A DNA stretch of 27,078 nt from Kutzneria sp036403095. Lineage in GTDB: Bacteria > Actinomycetota > Actinomycetes > Mycobacteriales > Pseudonocardiaceae. This document shows, in pieces, positions 16,496 through 22,515 of the stretch. The translations under genes and the position numbers were made by a program. Each line of letters opens with the position of its first letter. Position 1 is the first letter of the stretch. The notes beneath the pieces are model-generated. The model did no database searches, was not told the origin of the DNA, and saw only the letters and a list, made by a program, of their open reading frames with translations. Location: the NCBI GenBank assembly GCA_036403095.1, contig DASWRQ010000253.1, forward strand, positions 1-27,078. Direction: 5' to 3'.

Positions 16496-16984
16496 ATGTT
16501 CATCAACCGCGTATTGGTCGCCGCCGGTGTGCTCGCCGCCGTCGGCGCCGTGGTCGCGCCGGTTGCCTCGGCGAGCCCGGCCAGCACCCGCTGCAACGCC
16601 AACACGTTATCGGCCAACCTGCAGAATCCAGACGCCGGCGCGGGCCAGCGCTACGCCCAGTTCGTCGTCACCAACACCGGCCGGGGGACCTGCACGCTCT
16701 ACGGCCACGGCGGATTCGCCCTGGTCGGCGCGCCGACCCAGCTGACCTGGACGGCCAATCCGGGCGCCAGCCTGGTCACGCTGGCCCCGGGCGAGCGGGC
16801 GGCCATGACCCTGCACTGGGTCGCGATCCCGGCCGACGACGAGCCCGGCTACCCGTGCGAACCCGTCGCGACCTCGGCGATCTCCATCCCGCCGGACGAG
16901 ACCGTGCCGCTGGCCGTGAGCTGGTCCTACGGTCCGGCCTGCCAGCACGGCCAGATGGACGCCAGCGCTTACTACAAGCTGTGA
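16496..16984 (+). CDS. Secreted DUF4232-family protein
   Basis: 162 aa with a Sec signal peptide (residues 1 to about 27, ending VASAS). The mature part has the DUF4232 pattern: CNANTLSANLQNPDAGAGQRYAQFVVTNTG, TCTLYGHGGFALVG and LAPGERAAMTLHWVAIP, with paired Cys suggesting disulfides outside the cell. It is common in actinomycete secretomes, function unknown. GGAGGTGG lies 8-12 nt before the ATG. It stands alone after a terminator and 19 nt ahead of a hydrolase gene. Confidence 0.87.
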   Translation: MFINRVLVAAGVLAAVGAVVAPVASASPASTRCNANTLSANLQNPDAGAGQRYAQFVVTNTGRGTCTLYGHGGFALVGAPTQLTWTANPGASLVTLAPGERAAMTLHWVAIPADDEPGYPCEPVATSAISIPPDETVPLAVSWSYGPACQHGQMDASAYYKL

Positions 16985-17003
16985 GATGTGCTGAAGTGGA
17001 CGG

Positions 17004-17813
17004 GTGATCCCACCGATCGAATGGACCCTGTCCGGGCATGCCGGTGAGCTGGCCGCCCGCACCTGGCCCAACGTGGCCGCCCGCTGGCTCGCCGTCCTCG
17101 TGCACGGGTACGGCGAGCACCTCGGCCGGTACCAGCATGTGGCCGACGCGCTGGCCGGCATGGGGGCCATGGTGGTCGGCGCCGACCACATCGGCCACGG
17201 CCGGTCCGGCGGCGAGCGGGTGCTGATCGGCGACTTCGAGGCGGTGGTGTCCGATGTGGACGCCGTCGTCACGGCGGCCCTCGACGGGCACCCCGACCTG
17301 CCGGTGGTGCTCGTCGGGCACTCGATGGGCGGCGCGATCGCCGTCCGCTACGCGCAGCGGCACCCGGACCGGCTGGCGGCGATGGTGCTGTCCGCGCCGG
17401 TGCTCGGCGTCTGGCCGGTGCTGGACCTGTTGGAGTACGACGAGATCCCGGACACCCCGATCGACCCGTCGACGCTGTCCCGGGACGCCTCGGTCGGCGC
17501 CGCCTACGCGGCCGACCCGCTGGTGTGGCACGGCCCGTACAAGCGGCCGACGCTGGCCGCGCTGGACCAGCTGCTCCAGACGATCAGCTTCGACCAGCCG
17601 CTGGGCGACGAACTGCCGGTGCTGTGGTTGCACGGCGACGCCGACGAGCTGGTCGACCAGGCCGACACCCGCGCCGGCACGGACCGGGTGCGCGGGCTCG
17701 CCTTCGAGGAGCACACCTATCTCGGGGCCCGGCACGAGCTGTTCAACGAGATCAACCGGGACGAGGTCTTCGCCGACATCGCGGCCTTCACAGCCCGGGC
17801 GGTCAAGGGCTAG
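17004..17813 (+). CDS. Alpha/beta hydrolase, monoacylglycerol-lipase-like
   Basis: 269 aa of the serine aminopeptidase/hydrolase_4 (MGL) family. Hallmarks are VHGYGEHLGRY (33-43), ADHIGHGRSGG, nucleophile Ser107 in GHSMGG, acid Asp212 or Asp214 in LHGDADELVD, and His244 in GARHELFNE. Actinobacterial relatives hydrolyse monoacylglycerols. No signal peptide is seen. GTG start with only a weak AAGTGG ribosome site. The following gene starts 12 nt later, forming a two-hydrolase unit. Confidence 0.92.
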   Translation: MIPPIEWTLSGHAGELAARTWPNVAARWLAVLVHGYGEHLGRYQHVADALAGMGAMVVGADHIGHGRSGGERVLIGDFEAVVSDVDAVVTAALDGHPDLPVVLVGHSMGGAIAVRYAQRHPDRLAAMVLSAPVLGVWPVLDLLEYDEIPDTPIDPSTLSRDASVGAAYAADPLVWHGPYKRPTLAALDQLLQTISFDQPLGDELPVLWLHGDADELVDQADTRAGTDRVRGLAFEEHTYLGARHELFNEINRDEVFADIAAFTARAVKG

Positions 17814-17824
17814 CGTCAGCGTCC

Positions 17825-18523
17825 GTGCAGCTGACCATCTCCACGTCCAACGGTCTCATCGACGGCTACCTGGCGGTGCCGTCGGTCGAGGTGTCCGGCG
17901 AGGGCCCATGGCCCGGTGTCGTGATCGTGCACGACGTCCTCGGTCTCGGCGATGACGTGCGGCAGATCGCCGGCCGCTTCGCCAGCGCCGGCTATGTCGC
18001 GATCGTGCCGAACATGTACGCCCGCGGCGGCGCGGTCCGGTGCGTGCGCGGCATCTTCAAGGCGCTCGGCGAGGGCCGCGGCCAGGGCTTCGACGACATC
18101 GAGGCGGCACGCAAGCTGATCGCCGGCCGGGGCGACTGCAGCGGCAAGATCGGCATCGTCGGCTTCTGCATGGGCGGCGGTTTCGCGTTGCTGGCCGCGC
18201 CGCGCGGATTCCAGGCCTCGGCCCCGTACTACGGCATGCTGCCCAAGGATCTGGCCATGCTCGACGGGGCCTGCCCGGTCGTGGCCAGTTTCGGTCGCAA
18301 GGACTTCAGCCTCAAGGGCGCGGCGGCCAAGCTGGAGGCGGCGCTGGCCGAGCGGGACGTGCCGCACGACGTCAAGGAGTACCCGGAGGCCGGGCACAGC
18401 TTCGCCAACCGCATCTCGCCGGCCGCGCTGATGAAGGTCCTCGGCTTCGGCTACCACCACGAGTCGTCAGAGGACGCTTGGCGCCGGGTCCTTGCGTTCT
18501 TCCGGCAGCACCTCGGGAGTTGA
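17825..18523 (+). CDS. Dienelactone hydrolase family protein
   Basis: 232 aa of the DLH fold. The nucleophile is Cys115 in GFCMGGGF, with Asp160 (FGRKDFS) and His191 (YPEAGHSFAN) completing the triad. HDVLGLGDDVRQIAGRFASAGYVAIVP is the typical N-terminal stretch. The canonical enzyme hydrolyses dienelactones from chlorocatechol; most actinobacterial homologues have unknown substrates and there is no aromatic cluster here. GTG start 11 nt after the preceding stop; the frame is open far upstream but overlaps the previous gene without similarity. Its 3' end overlaps the convergent VanZ-RDD gene by 57 nt. Confidence 0.91.
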   Translation: MQLTISTSNGLIDGYLAVPSVEVSGEGPWPGVVIVHDVLGLGDDVRQIAGRFASAGYVAIVPNMYARGGAVRCVRGIFKALGEGRGQGFDDIEAARKLIAGRGDCSGKIGIVGFCMGGGFALLAAPRGFQASAPYYGMLPKDLAMLDGACPVVASFGRKDFSLKGAAAKLEAALAERDVPHDVKEYPEAGHSFANRISPAALMKVLGFGYHHESSEDAWRRVLAFFRQHLGS

Positions 18524-19714
18524 CGCCTTCGTCGGCGGCAGCGCGATGTTGCGCACGCCCGACGCCAGCTCGTGCAGGCCGAGATGTTTGTCGTGCAGCT
18601 TGGCGAAGAGCCCGAAGCCGATCGGCAGGGCCACGCTGACCAGCACCGCGAACACCGCGAACGCGACCTCGCCGGGCCGGTCCTCGACGATGCCGACCAG
18701 CGTCGACAGCTGGAAGTTCGCCATCACTTCGATCAGGCGCGTCGCCGACACGACCAGGAAGATCGCGCCGAGCATGGCCACCAACGACAGCGGCACGAAG
18801 GCGACGGCCAGCAGCGCCTCGCGGATGATCAGACGCCACACCGCCGGCCGGTTGCCGTCCTTGTCCACCAGCCGCAGCCGCAGCACGTGCTTGCCGACCG
18901 TGCCGCCGGTCACCCACGGCATCAGCACGAACCAGAGCACAAAAACGAACAGCGCCACCAGGAACGCGCCGAACAGCGAGTCGCCGCCGAGGAAGTACCA
19001 GATCGCCTCGAGGAAGGGCAGGCAGAACACGAAGCCGACGGCGTCCAGCAGCAACGCGATCAGCCGGCGGCCGAACGGCACCGGGACCCGTTCCAGCGCC
19101 CGCACGTCGATGCTGTCCAGGGTGGGCAGCCAGCGGGTGATCGGACCGGCCAGCGCCCAGCCCAGCATGCAGCCCAACGAGTTGACGATGATGTCGTCCA
19201 CGTCGAACAGCCTGTACGGGCAGGGATAGACGCCCCACAGGCCGGTCAGCTGGGTGAACTCGAAGAAGCAGGCCACGGCCAGGCCGATGGCCGCGCTGGT
19301 CCAGCGGCCGCGGCGGAAGTGGTAGCGCAGGTACATGCCCAGCGGCAGCAGCAGGGCCAGGTTGAACGCCGTCTCCCAGACCGCCGGATTGTGAATGATC
19401 AACGCGTTCGGAGTGAGGGAGCCGCCGGCTTCCTTCCAGATGTCGCCGAAGGTGTTGCCCGGCGTCAGCTGCGGGTGGCCGAAGTCGGCGTACACCTTGC
19501 AGACGTCGACCTGCCGGCTCGGCAGCGGCACGATGACCAGGCAGAACGCCGCCAGGCAGTAGTAGAGGAAGCTGGCGAACGACAGGCCGCGCCACCGGCT
19601 CAGCACCCCGTGCCGGCGGTACAGCACGATCGCCGTCGGCACGAACAGCGCCAGCGCGAGCAGCGGAAACAGCAGGGCCGCGGTCCGGATCGGCAGCAGG
19701 TAGGCGTTCACCAC
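18467..19714 (-). CDS. VanZ-RDD fusion membrane protein
   Basis: 415 aa. The N-terminal half is a VanZ-like four- to five-helix module (LLFPLLALALFVPTAIVLY; FLYYCLAAFCLVIVPL; NLALLLPLGMYLRY; LAVACFFEFTQLTGLWG; FDVDDIIVNSLGCMLGW). The C-terminal half is an RDD module (RRLIALLLDAVGFVF, WVTGGTVGKHVLRLRLVD). VanZ in enterococci raises teicoplanin resistance; here only the fold is shared, so a cell-envelope role is inferred. The start is set by TATAGT 7 nt before a GTG (leaderless); a second GTG follows directly. A further SigB-like promoter lies upstream. Confidence 0.9.
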   Translation of the reverse strand: MVNAYLLPIRTAALLFPLLALALFVPTAIVLYRRHGVLSRWRGLSFASFLYYCLAAFCLVIVPLPSRQVDVCKVYADFGHPQLTPGNTFGDIWKEAGGSLTPNALIIHNPAVWETAFNLALLLPLGMYLRYHFRRGRWTSAAIGLAVACFFEFTQLTGLWGVYPCPYRLFDVDDIIVNSLGCMLGWALAGPITRWLPTLDSIDVRALERVPVPFGRRLIALLLDAVGFVFCLPFLEAIWYFLGGDSLFGAFLVALFVFVLWFVLMPWVTGGTVGKHVLRLRLVDKDGNRPAVWRLIIREALLAVAFVPLSLVAMLGAIFLVVSATRLIEVMANFQLSTLVGIVEDRPGEVAFAVFAVLVSVALPIGFGLFAKLHDKHLGLHELASGVRNIALPPTKASTPEVLPEERKDPAPSVL

Positions 19715-19721
19715 CCGCCGC

Positions 19722-19727
19722 ACTATA
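19722..19727 (-). promoter_or_regulatory. Leaderless -10 (TATAGT) of VanZ-RDD gene
   Basis: TATAGT on the minus strand, followed after 7 nt by GTG. A good match to the sigma-70 -10; the -35 zone (TTCGGA, 17-nt spacer) is weak. Confidence 0.55.
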
Positions 19728-19829
19728 CACACGGTGAATAGCGTTCCGAAAAGCGCGTGGGCCTCAAGTTGACCCGTACGAGTGACAGTAGCGCTCAGGT
19801 CCGCGTCGTCGGCCGCCGAGGGTTCACCC

Positions 19830-19855
19830 ATACCCGAAGACCTGCCCCCGAAACC
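19830..19855 (-). promoter_or_regulatory. SigB/SigF-like promoter reading towards VanZ-RDD gene
   Basis: On the minus strand, GGTTTC (19855-19850), a 14-nt spacer and GGGTAT (19835-19830) match the actinobacterial stress/SigF-type consensus GTTT-N14-17-GGGTAT. Transcripts would carry a leader of about 110 nt. Confidence 0.5.
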
Positions 19856-19922
19856 ACCGACAAGTGCCGCTCGGCCGACTGCGCAGCGCAGCCGTGACCA
19901 TGATCGATCCGACCCGGCGCCA

Positions 19923-19930
19923 CACATGTG
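19923..19930. promoter_or_regulatory. CACATGTG palindrome upstream of PRC-barrel gene
   Basis: The same 8-bp palindrome found twice in front of mscR occurs 82 nt before the PRC-barrel start. It may mark a common regulator or be chance. Confidence 0.25.
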
Positions 19931-20011
19931 GGTGACCCTCGGGTTTCCGATGCTCGTCGCCGGAAATCCCTTTGCCCGGCAGGGGGAATCGACCATGGAA
20001 GGGACGCAGCC

Positions 20012-20746
20012 ATGACCAGCTTCGCCAATCCCCGCGACCTGATCGGCACCGAGGTGCTCGACCGCGACGGGGAACGGGTCGGAAAGGTCGGCAACGTCTA
20101 CATCGGCGACGACAACCGACAGCCGCAGTGGGTGACCGTCCGAACAGGACTGTTCGGCCAGAAGGAGAGCTTCGTTCCGTTGCAGGGCGCGCAGATCGCC
20201 GACGGTGGTCTGCGCGTGCAGACCACCAAGGACGCCGTCAAGGACGCGCCGCGGATGGACGCCGACGGGCACCTGTCCGACGAGGAGGGCCGTCGGCTGT
20301 ACGAGCACTACGGCCTGCCCGGCCAGCGCACTCGCGCCAACCCGAACGCCGGTATGGCCGGTTCTGGCGCCGGCCGCAAGAACGCCGGGGACCAGGCCAT
20401 GGTCCGGTCCGAGGAGCAGTTGCACGTCGGCACCGAACAGACCGAGAGCGGCCGGGTGCGCCTGCACAAGTACGTCGTCACCGAGGAGCAGCAGGTGACC
20501 GTGCCCGTGCGGCACGAGGAGGTCCGCGTCGAGCGCGAGCCCGTGCGCGGCGACGAGCGGGGCCGCATCGGCGAGGACGACCAGGAGGTCGTGCTGCACG
20601 CCGAGCGCCCGGTCGTGCAGACCGAGGCGGTGCCGGTGGAGAAGGTGCGGCTGAGCACCGAGACCGTGACCGAGCAGCGCACGGTCCGCGGCAAGGTGCG
20701 CAAGGAGCGCATCGAGGTCGACGACACCACCGAGCACAAGAAGTAA
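20012..20746 (+). CDS. PRC-barrel and DUF2382 (YsnF-like) stress protein
   Basis: 244 aa. Residues about 8-78 form a PRC barrel (DLIGTEVLDRDGERVGKVGN, PQWVTVRTGLFGQKESFVPL). Residues about 130-240 form a DUF2382/YsnF domain, with RSEEQLHVGTE, KYVVTEEQQVTVPVRHEEVRVERE and a late ETVTEQRTVRGKVRKERIEV. A low-complexity Gly/Asn/Arg linker joins them. Proteins of this plan are typical of general-stress regulons in actinobacteria; the molecular role is unknown. Start ATG with GAAGGGA 7 nt upstream. The neighbouring divergent gene has a SigB-like promoter; I see none in this gene's own upstream strand. Confidence 0.92.
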   Translation: MTSFANPRDLIGTEVLDRDGERVGKVGNVYIGDDNRQPQWVTVRTGLFGQKESFVPLQGAQIADGGLRVQTTKDAVKDAPRMDADGHLSDEEGRRLYEHYGLPGQRTRANPNAGMAGSGAGRKNAGDQAMVRSEEQLHVGTEQTESGRVRLHKYVVTEEQQVTVPVRHEEVRVEREPVRGDERGRIGEDDQEVVLHAERPVVQTEAVPVEKVRLSTETVTEQRTVRGKVRKERIEVDDTTEHKK

Positions 20747-20754
20747 CCGGATGC

Positions 20755-20784
20755 GGGGCCGGCCCGCCTCAGGCGGCCGGCCCC
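20755..20784 (+). terminator. Hairpin terminator after PRC-barrel gene
   Basis: GGGGCCGGC (20755-20763) pairs with GCCGGCCCC (20776-20784), with an inner CGCCT/AGGCG stem. It begins 9 nt past the stop. Very GC-rich, no T tract. Confidence 0.7.
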
Positions 20785-20972
20785 CGACCGGCCGTGCGTG
20801 TGGCGGCCGCAACACCGGCAGACCACGCGCCCCAAGCCGGGCGTGCGCGCGGTGGCTGCTGCGCCGGGCGGACCAGCCGCCTCGTTCCTTCGCCCACCCG
20901 GTCGTCCCCGACCACACGTGACACCACCCCGCCAACCAATGGCCTCCCACCGCTGGGGGACAATTGGCGGCG

Positions 20973-21803
20973 ATGGTGGAGCAGGACCTCAGGCTGCTGA
21001 TCTCCGTGGTGGTCAGCGCCGAAGACGAGCGACAGGCCCATGACGCCTGCCGCGACCTCGTCGACCGCATCGGCGGCCGGGTCATCGAGGCCGCGGACTG
21101 CTCCGACGAGGAGCCCGGCTGCTGGTCGGTGACGATCGGCAAGGACCTGCCGGCGGTGCAGGTCCACAACGACGCGGCGGCGCTGGCCCGCTCGGTGCGG
21201 ACGTTCGTGCGCGAGCTGGCGCCGGACTCGCCGCTGCCCAGGGTGTGCTGCGAGCCGCCGACGGCCTGGACGGTGCTGGACGACCCGGACCTGATCGGCA
21301 AGCTGGTGCAGGGGGCGGAGCGGCTGCTGGTCGAGGCCTGGTCGGAGCAGGCCCCGTTCCAGCCGACCAGCTATCAGGAGCCGATCGCCCCGGAACCGGT
21401 CCCGAAGGAGCACACGACCCGGCTGCGGCTGCGCGTGGACGTCGCCGTGCAGCATCCGGCCGGGGCGCAGTGGCAGGCGCGGGCGCTGGCCAGCCGGATC
21501 ACCGAGACGGCCACCATCACGGAGGTCACGCAGGGTGGCGACGGCGTCTCGGTGCACCTGGACCTCGGACGATGGCCGCAGCCGCCGCCCCAGGCCGTGA
21601 CGGATGCGGCCGAGGCGCTGGGCCGGCCGGAGTGGTCGCCGATGGAGCTGCGGCCGGACGGCACGGCGGTGCAGCGGTGGCTGGACATACTCCGCCCGAC
21701 TTCGGGTATCACGTCATTGGAGCTGGTCGCGGAGCCGGCCGAGGCCGAGGTGGCCTGGCCGACCGAGGACGAGCCCCCGGTGTGGCGGGAGCCGGGAAGT
21801 TGA
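20973..21803 (+). CDS. Hypothetical protein upstream of FtsK-like cassette
   Basis: 276 aa that I do not recognise. No signal peptide or membrane segment. It seems to have two similar halves: each opens with a beta strand of the form LRLLISVVVSAEDERQ (residues 5-20) or LRLRVDVAVQHPAGAQ (about 150-165), followed by a helix and a sheet (RVIEAADC... SVTIG; ITEVTQGGDGVSVHLDLG). This suggests tandem ferredoxin-like or ACT-like units. A Pro/Glu-rich linker (about 128-146) separates them. ATG at 20973 is chosen; a TTG at 20964 with GGGGGA just upstream is an alternative. It has the same direction as the helical-protein/ATPase genes and lies 176 nt before them, so membership in that system is possible but unproven. 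Confidence 0.75.
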   Translation: MVEQDLRLLISVVVSAEDERQAHDACRDLVDRIGGRVIEAADCSDEEPGCWSVTIGKDLPAVQVHNDAAALARSVRTFVRELAPDSPLPRVCCEPPTAWTVLDDPDLIGKLVQGAERLLVEAWSEQAPFQPTSYQEPIAPEPVPKEHTTRLRLRVDVAVQHPAGAQWQARALASRITETATITEVTQGGDGVSVHLDLGRWPQPPPQAVTDAAEALGRPEWSPMELRPDGTAVQRWLDILRPTSGITSLELVAEPAEAEVAWPTEDEPPVWREPGS

Positions 21804-21934
21804 TCGTCTACAGTGGATGGACACGGACCGCCGTGGCCGAGGCGAACCGTGCACTCTAATGCCCAGAAATACCGCTCGATCAGCCGATCCTGGTTGCACG
21901 GGCGTCGTGTGACAGTACTAAGTTCGGGAGCGTT

Positions 21935-21956
21935 GGACTGCACGGTCGGGCAGTCC
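21935..21956 (+). promoter_or_regulatory. Leader hairpin before small helical gene
   Basis: GGACTGC (21935-21941) pairs perfectly with GCAGTCC (21950-21956) over an 8-nt loop, 23 nt before the ATG and just ahead of the GGGAGGG ribosome site. It could affect translation or end an upstream transcript. The rest of the 21804-21979 gap shows only weak promoter-like hexamers (TTGCAC 21894, TACTAA 21916). Confidence 0.35.
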
Positions 21957-21979
21957 CGTTACTGGGAGGGACCGGATCG

Positions 21980-22240
21980 ATGGCTAGCGTCGAGCAGGTG
22001 AGGGGCCAGATCGGTCTGGCCAAGGAGCAGGCCGACCGCGGTGCCCAGGCGTTGCAGGAAGCGGAAACCCAGATCGGACAGGCCCAACAGGCCTTCCAGG
22101 AGGCCGCGCAGGGCAGCAACCAGTCCGAGGCCAGCGACGTGAACAACATGTTCACCCACGCTCTGCAGAAGATCGGCGAGGCGCGCGACGCGGTCATGGC
22201 CGCGATGAGCAACGCGGAGTCCTACGCCGGCCGGTTGTGA
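21980..22240 (+). CDS. Small helical protein A of FtsK-like cassette
   Basis: An 86-aa, Gln/Ala/Glu-rich all-helical protein that should form a two-helix hairpin (about 5-45 and 50-82) broken at GSNQSEASD. Size and shape are like WXG100 proteins, but there is no WXG motif at the turn and no YxxxD/E tail. It opens with MASVEQV and ends with YAGRL; the next gene product opens identically and ends FSGRL, so they are diverged paralogues. GGGAGGG lies 9 nt before the ATG. Located before an EccC/FtsK-like ATPase, it is probably a partner or substrate of it; that is inference from order. Confidence 0.85.
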   Translation: MASVEQVRGQIGLAKEQADRGAQALQEAETQIGQAQQAFQEAAQGSNQSEASDVNNMFTHALQKIGEARDAVMAAMSNAESYAGRL

Positions 22241-22243
22241 CCG

Positions 22244-22495
22244 ATGGCCTCCGTCGAGCAGGTGCAGGCGACGCTGGCGCTGGTGGGCGAGCATCTCCGG
22301 ACCGCGCACCAGCAGCTGGTCGAGGCCGGCGATCGGCTGTCGGAGGCGCACGCGATCCTGGAAGCGGCCAGCCGTATGCACCCCCGTTCACTTGTGCCCC
22401 CGGAACTGACGAAGGCGTGCGACCATGCAAGGGAGCAGCTGACGCTGCTGCCGGGCGTCATGGAAGCCGTGGAACGGTTCTCCGGTCGCCTGTGA
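22244..22495 (+). CDS. Small helical protein B of FtsK-like cassette
   Basis: 83 aa, helical hairpin, starting 3 nt after the stop of protein A. Shares MASVEQV at the N-terminus and (Y/F)(A/S)GRL at the C-terminus with protein A, with a more basic and hydrophobic middle (HPRSLVPPELTKACDHAREQL). The first helix is amphipathic, with Leu/Ala/Val at heptad-like spacing. The pair may form a heterodimer like EsxA-EsxB, but only the gene layout and length support that. No known domain recognised. Confidence 0.83.
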   Translation: MASVEQVQATLALVGEHLRTAHQQLVEAGDRLSEAHAILEAASRMHPRSLVPPELTKACDHAREQLTLLPGVMEAVERFSGRL

Positions 22496-22515
22496 ACTGA
22501 CCCTAGAGGTGGGCG

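Noticed and set aside
21980..22495. Calling the small proteins WXG100/Esx proteins
   Set aside because: Length and helical shape fit, but WXG and the C-terminal YxxxD/E motif are both missing, and no other ESX gene is present.
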